Shown here in pieces: positions 6,938 through 15,480 of a DNA stretch of 15,503 nt. The number at the start of each line of letters is the position of its first letter. The stretch's first letter is position 1. Location: the NCBI GenBank assembly GCA_964446285.1, contig CAYUNT010000106.1:1-15503 (forward strand), given 5' to 3'. Under the pieces are notes generated by a model. The model worked only from the letters and a program-made list of their open reading frames with translations. It was not told where the DNA came from and ran no database searches. Source of the stretch: CAYUNT01 sp964446285. Lineage in GTDB: Bacteria; Sumerlaeota; Sumerlaeia; SLMS01; CAYUNT01. Position numbers and translations under genes: made by a program.

Positions 6938-7404
6938 ATCAACCTCTTCGCATTCTCCTGGTGGAAGACAATCCTATGGACATCGAGCTGACGCTCGACG
7001 CCTTCAAGGAAGCCAATCTGCCCAATGAAATCCGGGTGATCGAAACAGGGGATGTCGCCATCCAGTATTTGCAGGGGAAGGGGGAATACGCGGACCGGCG
7101 CAAGCATCCGCTGCCGGGCTTGATTCTGCTTGATCTGAAACTGCCGGGCATGGGCGGCCTTGAAGTGCTGAAACGCCTGAAACAAACACCTAAAATATGC
7201 CGCATTCCCGTTATCATTCTTTCCTCCTCGGCGGACGAGGGGGACCGCGCCATGAGCTACGATAATGGCGCAAACAGTTACTTGGTCAAACCAGTAAGCT
7301 TTGATGGCTTTCTTCAAGTTGTGAAAAACATCAGTGACTATTGGCTGACGCTGAATATGAGGCCCCCGATTGACTGGGTTCCAACGCGCAAGGATTTTCG
7401 CTAG
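6934..7404 (+). CDS. Rcp1-like single-domain response regulator
   Basis: A 156-residue stand-alone receiver with no output domain. The acidic pair is Glu11-Asp12 (LLVEDNPMD), the phosphoacceptor Asp67 (ILLDLKLPGMGG), the switch serines Ser97-99 (IILSSSADE) and the conserved lysine Lys119 (YLVKP). The extended loop after the third strand (KGEYADRRKHPLPGLILLD) and the C-terminal segment are typical of Rcp1-type regulators of cyanobacterial phytochromes and related PAS kinases. The ATG overlaps the kinase stop codon (ATGA, 6934-6937) and has AGGAG at 6921-6925, 8 nt upstream, implying translational coupling. It is likely phosphorylated by the upstream kinase; it could then act by protein contact or pass phosphate on, perhaps to the giant hybrid kinase encoded 12 nt downstream. 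Confidence 0.93.
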   Translation: MNQPLRILLVEDNPMDIELTLDAFKEANLPNEIRVIETGDVAIQYLQGKGEYADRRKHPLPGLILLDLKLPGMGGLEVLKRLKQTPKICRIPVIILSSSADEGDRAMSYDNGANSYLVKPVSFDGFLQVVKNISDYWLTLNMRPPIDWVPTRKDFR

Positions 7405-7416
7405 AAAGGCAGAACA

Positions 7417-10400
7417 ATGTCAAAAATCATCCGAGCGCTTTATATTGATGATAACCCCTTGGACCGCGATCTTGTGAGAGATGCGCTGGAAAAGGAGCAT
7501 GGCGGCTTTGAATTGATCGAAGTCTCCTGTCGAGAAGAACTTGGCACGCGCTTGGATGAAGGGCCTTGGGATATTATCCTCAGTGATTTCAATATTCTTG
7601 GCCTGGACGGCTTTCAAGTTATTGACCTTGTCCGAACCAAATGTCCTGAAACGCCTATCGTTATTGTTACAGGCACGGGATCGGAGGAAGTGGCTGTTGA
7701 ATCCATCCGGCGCGGGGCGGCCGATTACGTAATAAAAACGCCACAGCACATCAGGCATTTGCCCGTCACAATCCAGCGGGCGCTCGAACAGCAAAAGGCG
7801 AAAGATGAACTGCATTCGACCCTGGGTCATCTCAGTATGGCCATGAATGCGGCTCGCGCCGGAAGCTGGGAATGGAATTTGCATACAAATGAAAATATCT
7901 GGTCCGATGAGCTGTGGGAACTATACGGTCTGGAGCCACATAGTTGCGCGCCTTCCTATGATGCGTGGAAGAGTATAATTCACCCAGAGGATCGCGAAAC
8001 CTTTGAAAAGATCATGCAGGAGGCCGCAAGCAAGGGAGCGGATCTAAATTTCGAGTTCCGCGTGCTTGATCGCGACGGAACAGTGCGCACTTTGCTGTCG
8101 CGCGGGCGCCCGTTGCGCGACGCCGATGGCCGATTGGAGCGCTATATTGGCATCGTTCTCGACATTACCGAGCGCAAACGGGCCGAGGAGCAAATTCGCC
8201 AAAACGAAATACGCCTGAAAAGCCTCGTTCGCATTCTGCAGCATAGCACCGCAACCACGCAGGAATTTCTTGATTACGCGCTTAATGAAGCCATCGGCCT
8301 TACCGAAAGCAAGATCGGCTATATTTATTTCTACCACGAAGACCGCAAACAGTTTGTCCTGAACACGTGGTCCAGGGACGTAATGAAGGAATGCTCGGTT
8401 GTTGATCCGCAGACATGCTATGAGCTGGATAAAACGGGAGTATGGGGCGAGGCCGTGCGTCAGCGCAAACCTATCATCATAAACGACTTCCAGGCCGGCC
8501 ATCCGCTTCAAAAGGGCTATCCAAAAGGTCATGTCCACCTGCACAAATTTATGACCGTGCCAATTTTCAGAGGCGATCAAATCGTAGCCGTAGTTGGAAT
8601 GGCCAATAAAGAGAGCGATTACAATGAAACCGATGTTCTTCAGCTTACGCTGCTAATGGATGCTGTATGGAAAGCCGTAGAAATCAAGAAGTCCGAAGAA
8701 GCACTGCACGAGAGCGAACAGCGTTTCCGCCTATTCTATGAGCATTCGCCCGTGGCCTACCAGTCGCTCGATGCACAAGGCAATATTCTTGAAGTCAATA
8801 AGGCATGGCTGGATGAACTCGGCTACACAAAAGAAGAAGTCATCGGAAGGTGGTTTGGCGATTTTCTGGCAGGAGATGGCTTGGCCCAATTCCCGGCGCG
8901 ATTCGAGAGATTTAAGGCAGCGGGGGAAGTGCATGGCGTCGAATTCGAATTGCGGCGAAAGGATGGCATCCTGCTGACCGCCACATTCGAGGGGCGAATC
9001 GCGCGCGATGCCGCAGGGGCTTTCAGCCGGACCCATTGCGTTTTCGTGAACATCACCGAGCGCAAGCGGGCGGAAGAAGCTCTGCGCGCCAGCGAGGCTC
9101 AGCTATCCAACGCTCTGGAAATCGCAAGACTGGGGCATTGGGAATATGACGTGGCGAGCAATCTGTTCACCTTCAATGACGGATTCTACGCGATTCTGCG
9201 CACAACGGCTGAACAAGAAGGCGGATATAAAATGTCTCCGGCCCGATACGCGGAGCGTTTTGTTCATCCCGATGATAGATTTATGATTGGAGAGGAAGTC
9301 AAAAAGGCCCTGGAAACCGATGATCCCAATTACAGCCGTCAGCTGGAGCACCGCATCATTTACGCCAATGGCGACATTGGCCATATTAGCGTCCGATTTC
9401 GAATTCTCAAAGATGCCCAAGGGCGCACGATAAAAACCTATGGCGCGAATCAGGACATCACCGAACGCAAGAGGGCCGAAGAAACCCTGCGTGAAAGCGA
9501 GGAGCGATATCGGAGCCTATTCAGGAACAACATGGATGCTGTTCTGCTTACAGCGCCAGATGGACGCGTTTTTGCGGCCAATGAAGTGGCTTGCCGAATG
9601 TTTGGACTAAGCGAAGCGGAAATCTGCCGTCGCGGCAGGAAGGGTCTTGTGGACCAACAGGACCCCCGGCTATCCGCATTGCTTAATGAGCGCGCACGTT
9701 CCGGAAAAGCTCAGGGAGAGATAAATTGCATTCGCGCGGACGGCTCGATTTTTCCGGCGGATGTCACTTCCTCCGTGTTTGAAACCAGCCAAGGCGCCAG
9801 AACCTGCTTGGTTCTCCGCGACATCACCGAACGCAAGAGGGCCGAAGAGGCGTTGCGCCATTCCGAAATGCAAGGACGCCTCGTTTGGGAAAACGCGATG
9901 GACGGGATGCGCCTGACGGATGCCGAAGGAAATGTCCATCGCGTAAATGAGGCATATTGCCGGCTCGTGGAGAAGCCCAGAGAGGAATTGGAAGGGCATT
10001 CCATGGCCGTTGCCTATTTGGAGTCAAAACAATCCCAAATCCTCGAAAAACACAAACAGCGATTTCGCGAACGCAGCATTCCGCCCTATTTGGAGCGAGA
10101 GATCACGCTTTGGAACGGAAAAACGGTTCGCCTGGAAGTCGTCAGCACGTTCCTGGCCGTCCCGGGCGAACCAGAATTGGTGTTGAGTGTATTTCGCGAC
10201 ATAACCAAGCGCAAACTGGCCGAGGAGGCATTGCAGCTGAGCGAAGCCAGGCTGGAGGCCGCGCAAACGCGGGCCAAATCCGGCAGCTGGGAACTCGACC
10301 TCACAACCCAAACTGGCACATGGTCTGCCGGCATGTTCCAGCTGTTTGGACGTGATCCGGCCAAGGGTGTGCCGCCCATGGACGAATTTCTTGAGTTGCT

Positions 10401-13400
10401 GCATCCCGATGACCGCCATCGGATTCAAGAAGGCGATACCCGAGCCATCCGGACAGCAGTGCCGCACACTGTGGAATTCCGCTCCAATCCCGAACATGGG
10501 CCGCTGCGATATTTCAGCAATACCTTGCAGGCGGTGAGGGATTCTGAGGGGCGCCCGGCCATGCTGGCTGGAACCGTGATGGATATTACGGATAGAAAGC
10601 AGATTGAACAGGCCCTTCACGAGCGCAACGAACGCATGACTCTTCTCAACCGCGTGGCCCAGGCCACAGTGGAAAGCCGCACGCCGGAAGAAATGGTGGA
10701 TAACCTCCTTGCCATCATACGAAAAATCATGCCATGCGACGCCTTTTATATCGATTCCTACGATGAAGCCTCCATGATGATTCAGGGTGTCAAATCCTAC
10801 GATACGGTGGATGGCGTCTTCGGCCCAGTGCCACTTCAGTCCATGAAGGCAGTCACAGAAAGCGCTTACTATAAAACGGTTATTCTCAATCGGCGCTCGC
10901 TACGCATTCTGCGAAACGACGGCTCAAAGGAAGTTCACGACTTGGCGACATTTGGCGACAAGACCCGCCGGTCGGCCTCGCTGTTATTTGCTCCGATGAT
11001 CGCGCGCAATAGAGTCGTCGGAGTTCTTTCGGTGCAAAGCTACTCGCTCAATGCTTATTCCGAAAAGGACGAGTTGCTGCTATACGATATCGCTCTTCAG
11101 GCCGGAGCGGCGTTTGAGTCCGCCCAACTTTACGCCGACGCCCTGAAAGCTCAGACAGCCCTGCAGGAAACGCACGAAATTTACCGCAAGGCCATCGTTC
11201 AGGCCAGCGCTGTTCCCTATCAGTTGGATTTCAACACAGGCCGCTATCTCTTCATGGGTGAGGATATTGAAAGCCTGACAGGATACTCCGTTGCGGAGAT
11301 GGATTCCGCGCGCTGGGGGAGCATGCTGGAGGAACAAGTGATGCTGGGCGAAGGGGCCGGATTGACCCCCAAGGAAGCGCACGCGCGAGCGCTTTCCGGA
11401 GAGATTGGCGCATGGCGCTCCGAGGTTCGAATCCGCACGCGAAAGGGCGAAATACGCTGGTTGTCCGATTCTTCGGTCATTCTCCGTGACAATGACAACA
11501 AGGCTTTCGGTTCGCTTGGAATTCTCCAGGACATCACAGAGCGCAAACAGGCCGAACTGGCCATCAAGGAGCAGAATGATCGCACAGCCCTGCTCAATCG
11601 CGTGGCCCAGGCGGTGATCGAAAGCCGCAAGCCAGAAGAAATGTTGGACAGTTTGGCTGCCATTGCCAGGGAGATCATGCCATGCGACGCATTCTCCGCA
11701 GTCACCTATGATGAATCCGCCGGCCTTTTGCATGGCGTGCGGCTTTACGACACAATTGACGGCAAGTTCCAGCTGGTCCCCTCCCAAACTGTCCCTCTCG
11801 ATACCCAGGGCGAAACCTTTCATACTGTGATTCTTGGGCGAAAGTCCTTGCGAATCCTGCGTTCTCAGGAATCGCAACGGGGATTGGATTTGTCGCCATT
11901 TGGCGACAAGACGCGCCGCTCGGCCTCGCTGCTTTTTGTCCCGCTGATTTCCCGCAATAAGGTTATTGGAAGAATCTCCGTCCAAAGCTATACTCCCAAC
12001 GCTTACTCGGAAAAAGACGAAAACCTTCTCATGGAAATTGCGCGGCAGGCTGGTCCGGCGTTTGAGTCCGCCCAGCTCTATGCCGACGCCCTGAAAGCGC
12101 AGGCGGCCCTGCGGGAAACGCACGAAATTTACCGTTCTGCCATCGTTCAGGCGAACGCTGTTCCTTATCAGCTGGATTACGACACAGGCCGCTATATCTT
12201 CATAGGGGAAGACATTGAACGCCTGACGGGATTCCCCGCCAAAGATTTCGACATTCGCAAGTGGGATGAAATCCTGCAAGAAACGATTATGCTGGGCGAG
12301 GCGAGCGGGCTTTCCACGTTGGAGGCGCATGTCCGCGCAAAGGCCGGTGAAATTGGGACATGGCGTTCCGAAATCCGAATTCGAACTCGAAGCGGGGAAA
12401 CTCGATGGCTGGCCGATTCTTCTGTCCTCCTCTATGACGACGCCGGAAAGGCAACCGGTTCGCTCGGAATTCTCCTGGATATCACAGAACGCAAACAGTC
12501 CGAACTCGCCATCAAGGAGCAAAATAATCGCACAGCGCTGCTCAATCGCGTGGCTCAAGTGACCATCGAAAGCCACACGCTGGAGGAAATGGCGGACAAT
12601 TTGATCGCAATACTGCGCGAGGTCATGCCCTGCGACGCGGCCTATATGGATGCCTTTGACGAGGCGAATTTGCTGGCCCGCGGAATCCGAAGTTACGACA
12701 CCATCGAAGGTGAATTCCGCACGGTCGAGGCAAAAACCGTCTCGGTCAATCCTCAAAGTTCTGTGGATTCGGTGATCTTTTTCCAGCGAAAACCCGTGCG
12801 CATCCTGCGAGCCGAAGAGCCGGAACGGGGCATGTATATGAAAGCCTTCGGCGATACAGCGCGCAGGTCCGGCTCGCTGCTTTATGTTCCGATGATTGCC
12901 CGAAACAGGGTTGTTGGAAGCATCTCAGTTCAAAGCTATACTCACAATGCCTATTCGGAAAAGGAAGAGTCGCTGCTTTTCGAAATTGCCCGCCAGGCGG
13001 GTCCGGCCTTTGAATCCATCAAGCTCTACCTGGATACCAAGAAAGCGGAAGAAGCCCTGGCCGCCGAGCGGAATATGCTTCGAACGCTGATCGACAGTTT
13101 GCCGGATTTTGTATATGTCAAGGATCGGGAAAGCCGCTTTGTAATTGGAAATCATGCGCTTGCGCGCAACCTGAGAGAGGCAACGCCCGAAGGCATCGTG
13201 GGAAAAACAGACCGCGACTATTTCGATCCCGAACGCGCGGCTCGATTTGCCATGGACGAGCAAAAGGTCATGCATACGGGCCAGCCAATTATCAATCAGG
13301 AAGAGTGCATTGAGGATGCATCAGGAAATCCATTGTGGCTGCTAACAACAAAGGTTCCCTTGCGTGATTTTAGCGGAAAGGTTGCCGGCATAGTCGGCAT

Positions 13401-14943
13401 TGGCCGCGATATTACGGAGCACAAACGCGCGGAAGCCGAGCGCCAAAGACTTTATGACACGCTCAACGCCAGCGTGAACGAAATCTACATGTTCGATGCG
13501 GAAACGCTTCGATTTGAATTTGTCAGCGAAGGGGCGCTGCGAAATCTCGGTTACACGCTGGAACAAATGCGGACCATGACACCGCTGGATATTAAGCCGA
13601 GTCTCACCCCTGAATCCTTTGCCGCTCTCGTGCAGCCTTTGCGCGACGGAACAAAAAGAGTCGTTAATTTCGACGCCTCGCATCAGCGCGTGGATGGCAC
13701 GGAATATCCCGTTGATGTTCACCTTCAGCTTTTGGGCGAAATCCATCCGATCTTCCTGGCTGTCATTGTGGACTCCACGGAACGCAAGAAACTGGAAGCG
13801 CAGTTTCTGCAGGCGCAGAAGATGGAAGTGGTCGGACGGCTTGCTGGAGGAGTGGCGCATGATTTCAACAACATGCTGCAAACCATCCTTGGATACAACG
13901 AACTGGTTCTCGACGCTCCCGGCATAAGTGGGCCGATGCGAGAGAATCTTCTGGAAATTCAAAAAGCCGCGAAACGTTCGGCCGATCTCACGCGCCAGTT
14001 GCTCGCCTTCGCCCGCAAGCAAACCGTCAGCCCCAAAGTGCTCGACCTCAACGACACGGTCGAGGGGATGCTCAAAATGTTGCGCCGCCTTATCGGCGAA
14101 GAAATTGATCTGGCCTGGATGCCCGCCCTCAATCTGTGGCCTGTCAAAATCGACCCATCGCAAATTGACCAGCTCCTGGCCAACCTGGCGGTGAATGCCC
14201 GCGATGCCATCTCCGGAGCGGGCAAGGTGACCATCGAAACCAGAAACATCACCTTCAATCAATCATACTGCGATGTGCACGATGGCGTCGTTCCCGGTCC
14301 TTATGTTATGCTGGCTGTGAGCGACGACGGATGCGGAATGGACAAGCGAACCCTGGCGCATATTTTCGAACCTTTCTTCACAACAAAGGAAATGGGCAAG
14401 GGCACCGGTCTTGGGCTAGCAACCGTTTACGGAATTGTGAAACAAAACAATGGTTTCATCAATGTGTATAGCGAACCCGGACGGGGAACGACTTTCAAAT
14501 TATACCTTCCCCGCCATGGGGACGATAATAGCTTTCCGAACAAACCCACCAGCGCCGCGGCCATTTTGCATCGGGGCACGGAAACGGTTCTGATTGTCGA
14601 AGACGAGGAGTCTATCCTGAACCTGGGCAAGACGATTCTTCAGGGATTGGGCTACACGGTCCTTGCCTCCAATACGCCGCAAGACGCCATCGAACTTGTA
14701 TCACAATACTCCGGCGTCATTCATCTGCTCATCACAGACGTGGTTATGCCCGAAATGGACGGCCGGGAAATGGCAAAGCGGCTGCATGAAATCAAGCCAG
14801 ACATGAAGTGCCTGTTCATGTCTGGTTATACTGCGGATGTCATCGCCCATCGGGGCGTTTTGGATGAGGGGGTGCAGTTCCTGCCCAAGCCCTTTTCCGC
14901 CGAAACGCTTTCGGCCATGGTGCGCCAGGCCCTTGAAAAATGA
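7417..14943 (+). CDS. Giant soluble hybrid histidine kinase (REC, ten PAS, four GAF, HisKA, HATPase, REC)
   Basis: 2508 residues, no membrane segment. Domains in order: REC (1-125; Asp11-Asp12, Asp57, Thr85, Lys107), PAS (138-250), GAF (266-420, with the GYPKGHVHLHKFMTVP segment), PAS (435-548), PAS (562-684), PAS (697-805), PAS (820-930), PAS (945-1060), GAF (1072-1245), PAS (1254-1376), GAF (1388-1560), PAS (1571-1692), GAF (1704-1880), PAS (1883-2001), PAS (2011-2124), NtrB-like HisKA with His2148 (GGVAHDFNNML), HATPase (Asn2260; SDDGCGM 2302-2308; GTGLGL 2329-2334), and a C-terminal REC (Asp2441, Lys2491). Most PAS domains end in DITERKRAEEAL-type linkers. The last gene of the operon: AAAGG (7405-7409) lies 7 nt before the ATG, just after the regulator stop. 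The N-terminal receiver could take phosphate from the upstream kinase. The single long frame and regular domain order argue against a frameshift or assembly join. Signals sensed and output are unknown. Confidence 0.93.
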   Translation: MSKIIRALYIDDNPLDRDLVRDALEKEHGGFELIEVSCREELGTRLDEGPWDIILSDFNILGLDGFQVIDLVRTKCPETPIVIVTGTGSEEVAVESIRRGAADYVIKTPQHIRHLPVTIQRALEQQKAKDELHSTLGHLSMAMNAARAGSWEWNLHTNENIWSDELWELYGLEPHSCAPSYDAWKSIIHPEDRETFEKIMQEAASKGADLNFEFRVLDRDGTVRTLLSRGRPLRDADGRLERYIGIVLDITERKRAEEQIRQNEIRLKSLVRILQHSTATTQEFLDYALNEAIGLTESKIGYIYFYHEDRKQFVLNTWSRDVMKECSVVDPQTCYELDKTGVWGEAVRQRKPIIINDFQAGHPLQKGYPKGHVHLHKFMTVPIFRGDQIVAVVGMANKESDYNETDVLQLTLLMDAVWKAVEIKKSEEALHESEQRFRLFYEHSPVAYQSLDAQGNILEVNKAWLDELGYTKEEVIGRWFGDFLAGDGLAQFPARFERFKAAGEVHGVEFELRRKDGILLTATFEGRIARDAAGAFSRTHCVFVNITERKRAEEALRASEAQLSNALEIARLGHWEYDVASNLFTFNDGFYAILRTTAEQEGGYKMSPARYAERFVHPDDRFMIGEEVKKALETDDPNYSRQLEHRIIYANGDIGHISVRFRILKDAQGRTIKTYGANQDITERKRAEETLRESEERYRSLFRNNMDAVLLTAPDGRVFAANEVACRMFGLSEAEICRRGRKGLVDQQDPRLSALLNERARSGKAQGEINCIRADGSIFPADVTSSVFETSQGARTCLVLRDITERKRAEEALRHSEMQGRLVWENAMDGMRLTDAEGNVHRVNEAYCRLVEKPREELEGHSMAVAYLESKQSQILEKHKQRFRERSIPPYLEREITLWNGKTVRLEVVSTFLAVPGEPELVLSVFRDITKRKLAEEALQLSEARLEAAQTRAKSGSWELDLTTQTGTWSAGMFQLFGRDPAKGVPPMDEFLELLHPDDRHRIQEGDTRAIRTAVPHTVEFRSNPEHGPLRYFSNTLQAVRDSEGRPAMLAGTVMDITDRKQIEQALHERNERMTLLNRVAQATVESRTPEEMVDNLLAIIRKIMPCDAFYIDSYDEASMMIQGVKSYDTVDGVFGPVPLQSMKAVTESAYYKTVILNRRSLRILRNDGSKEVHDLATFGDKTRRSASLLFAPMIARNRVVGVLSVQSYSLNAYSEKDELLLYDIALQAGAAFESAQLYADALKAQTALQETHEIYRKAIVQASAVPYQLDFNTGRYLFMGEDIESLTGYSVAEMDSARWGSMLEEQVMLGEGAGLTPKEAHARALSGEIGAWRSEVRIRTRKGEIRWLSDSSVILRDNDNKAFGSLGILQDITERKQAELAIKEQNDRTALLNRVAQAVIESRKPEEMLDSLAAIAREIMPCDAFSAVTYDESAGLLHGVRLYDTIDGKFQLVPSQTVPLDTQGETFHTVILGRKSLRILRSQESQRGLDLSPFGDKTRRSASLLFVPLISRNKVIGRISVQSYTPNAYSEKDENLLMEIARQAGPAFESAQLYADALKAQAALRETHEIYRSAIVQANAVPYQLDYDTGRYIFIGEDIERLTGFPAKDFDIRKWDEILQETIMLGEASGLSTLEAHVRAKAGEIGTWRSEIRIRTRSGETRWLADSSVLLYDDAGKATGSLGILLDITERKQSELAIKEQNNRTALLNRVAQVTIESHTLEEMADNLIAILREVMPCDAAYMDAFDEANLLARGIRSYDTIEGEFRTVEAKTVSVNPQSSVDSVIFFQRKPVRILRAEEPERGMYMKAFGDTARRSGSLLYVPMIARNRVVGSISVQSYTHNAYSEKEESLLFEIARQAGPAFESIKLYLDTKKAEEALAAERNMLRTLIDSLPDFVYVKDRESRFVIGNHALARNLREATPEGIVGKTDRDYFDPERAARFAMDEQKVMHTGQPIINQEECIEDASGNPLWLLTTKVPLRDFSGKVAGIVGIGRDITEHKRAEAERQRLYDTLNASVNEIYMFDAETLRFEFVSEGALRNLGYTLEQMRTMTPLDIKPSLTPESFAALVQPLRDGTKRVVNFDASHQRVDGTEYPVDVHLQLLGEIHPIFLAVIVDSTERKKLEAQFLQAQKMEVVGRLAGGVAHDFNNMLQTILGYNELVLDAPGISGPMRENLLEIQKAAKRSADLTRQLLAFARKQTVSPKVLDLNDTVEGMLKMLRRLIGEEIDLAWMPALNLWPVKIDPSQIDQLLANLAVNARDAISGAGKVTIETRNITFNQSYCDVHDGVVPGPYVMLAVSDDGCGMDKRTLAHIFEPFFTTKEMGKGTGLGLATVYGIVKQNNGFINVYSEPGRGTTFKLYLPRHGDDNSFPNKPTSAAAILHRGTETVLIVEDEESILNLGKTILQGLGYTVLASNTPQDAIELVSQYSGVIHLLITDVVMPEMDGREMAKRLHEIKPDMKCLFMSGYTADVIAHRGVLDEGVQFLPKPFSAETLSAMVRQALEK
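10642..11589 (+). repeat. GAF-PAS tandem unit 1 (948 nt, residues 1076-1391 of the giant kinase)
   Basis: Begins at LLNRVAQATVES and runs through one GAF and one PAS domain to the linker before the next LLNRVAQ. Compared without gaps to unit 2, I count 209 of 316 identical residues (about 66 %). The GAF/PAS junction (AQLYADALKAQ to ETHEIY) is the best conserved part. Confidence 0.9.
11590..12537 (+). repeat. GAF-PAS tandem unit 2 (948 nt, residues 1392-1707)
   Basis: Same length as unit 1 to the base and no indel relative to it. Begins LLNRVAQAVIES and ends with the linker ELAIKEQNNRTA. The FGDKTRRSASLLF block and the PAS block RYIFIGEDIE are near-copies of those in unit 1. Confidence 0.9.
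12538..13059 (+). repeat. GAF-only partial unit 3 (residues 1708-1881)
   Basis: Begins LLNRVAQVTIES and follows the GAF part of units 1 and 2 (MPCDA, AFGDTARRSGSLLY, SVQSYTHNAYSEKEE, ARQAGPAFES). After LYLDTKKAEEAL similarity to the units stops and an unrelated PAS begins (NMLRTLIDSLPDFVYVKD), so the third copy is truncated or its PAS was replaced. Confidence 0.85.
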
Positions 14944-14950
14944 AACGGAT

Positions 14951-14982
14951 GCGCCGCCCGCCGGGCAGGCGCGCGCTCTTTT
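14951..14982 (+). terminator. Intrinsic terminator after the giant kinase gene
   Basis: GCGCC-GCCC (14951-14959) pairs with GGGC-GGCGC (14963-14972, one bulged A) around a 3-nt loop, 7 nt after the stop codon. A short T-rich tail (TCTTTT, 14977-14982) follows 4 nt later. The strong stem and position support termination of the signalling operon; the gap before the T tract makes it imperfect. Confidence 0.55.
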
Positions 14983-14991
14983 CCGGGCAAT

Positions 14992-15027
14992 AAAAAACGC
15001 GGCGAAAGCAAAATGCCTTTCGCCGCG
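14992..15027 (-). terminator. Rho-independent terminator of the minus-strand PUR-like gene
   Basis: A perfect 11-bp stem: CGCGGCGAAAG (plus strand 14998-15008) and CTTTCGCCGCG (15017-15027) around an 8-nt loop. On the minus strand the stem is followed directly by six T (complement of the A-run 14992-14997). It lies about 65 nt beyond the stop codon of the minus-strand gene and faces the operon's own terminator. Confidence 0.85.
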
Positions 15028-15093
15028 CTAGAAATTTCATGCAAGCGATTGCCAGAATTTGGACGAAATCCCATTCTCCAAGGAGCTGGGGAA

Positions 15094-15330
15094 TCAGCCT
15101 GAGGAATCAGACAGATATTCCTCAATTTCGCGAAGAGACTGGAATAGATCGTCGAAATCCTCTTTCCAGACCATCACGCGACTGCGGAATTTTTTATCGG
15201 CGCCATCCTTCCAGGATGCCTCCGATATTACGACGTATTGTTCACCTTTTGCGTCTTGCTTTACATCGACGTAATAGGTGCGCTTGCCTCCGCCGAAACG
15301 TTTCGAGAACACTTCGTTCTGGTTTGGCAT
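15094..15330 (-). CDS. Small PUR-like (DUF3276-type) nucleic-acid-binding protein
   Basis: A 78-residue protein whose N-terminal part (VFSKRFGGGKRTYYVDVKQD, then EQYVVISEAS) and C-terminal helix (WKEDFDDLFQSLREIEEYL) resemble the single PUR repeat of the DUF3276/PUR-alpha-like family, which includes the borrelial DNA/RNA-binding regulator BpuR. The family binds single-stranded nucleic acid through beta strands rich in basic and aromatic residues, seen here as KR, KR and TYY. It is shorter than typical members, ending soon after the helix. The start is supported by GGGGGTGA (complement of 15344-15337), with 9 nt between GGGGG and the ATG. A good promoter lies upstream and a strong terminator downstream, so it is a monocistronic gene. 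The target is unknown; family assignment is from memory of the motif. Confidence 0.82.
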   Translation of the reverse strand: MPNQNEVFSKRFGGGKRTYYVDVKQDAKGEQYVVISEASWKDGADKKFRSRVMVWKEDFDDLFQSLREIEEYLSDSSG

Positions 15331-15350
15331 CTTGATTCACCCCCTTTGAC

Positions 15351-15367
15351 CCGCCGCCAGGCGGCGG
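15351..15367 (-). promoter_or_regulatory. GC-rich leader hairpin next to the ribosome binding site of the PUR-like gene
   Basis: CCGCCGC (15351-15357) and GCGGCGG (15361-15367) form a perfect 7-bp stem with a 3-nt loop. In the minus-strand mRNA it ends 6 nt before the GGGGG ribosome binding site, inside a leader of about 115 nt. It could modulate ribosome access or be bound by the protein itself; it lacks a T tract and so is not a simple terminator. Confidence 0.4.
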
Positions 15368-15451
15368 CCTTTCCTTTGCTCGGTGAGGAAGGACATTCGC
15401 CCTTTCCTCTAAGAGTTTATTTTGCTCCCAAATTTGAAAATGGGAAGCGTA

Positions 15452-15480
15452 ATTATGCATTTTTATGAATAAAGTGTAAA
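15452..15480 (-). promoter_or_regulatory. Sigma-70 type promoter of the PUR-like gene
   Basis: On the minus strand TTTACA (complement of 15475-15480) and CATAAT (complement of 15452-15457) are 17 nt apart, each matching the consensus at five of six positions, with an AT-rich spacer. Transcription would start near 15445, giving a leader of about 115 nt before the start codon at 15330. Confidence 0.65.

Noticed and set aside
11080..12756. Long minus-strand open frame (558 codons) inside the giant kinase gene
   Set aside because: It mirrors the plus-strand GAF-PAS repeats, its translation is low in recognisable motifs, and the plus-strand frame is clearly the coding one.
10642..13059. CRISPR or other non-coding array as an explanation of the regular repeats
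   Set aside because: The period is 948 nt, the repeats are continuous coding sequence without spacers, and they match GAF and PAS domains.
15242..15460. Minus-strand 72-codon frame starting inside the PUR-like gene's promoter
   Set aside because: It overlaps the PUR-like gene out of frame, starts upstream of the predicted transcription start and is rich in Arg/Pro noise.
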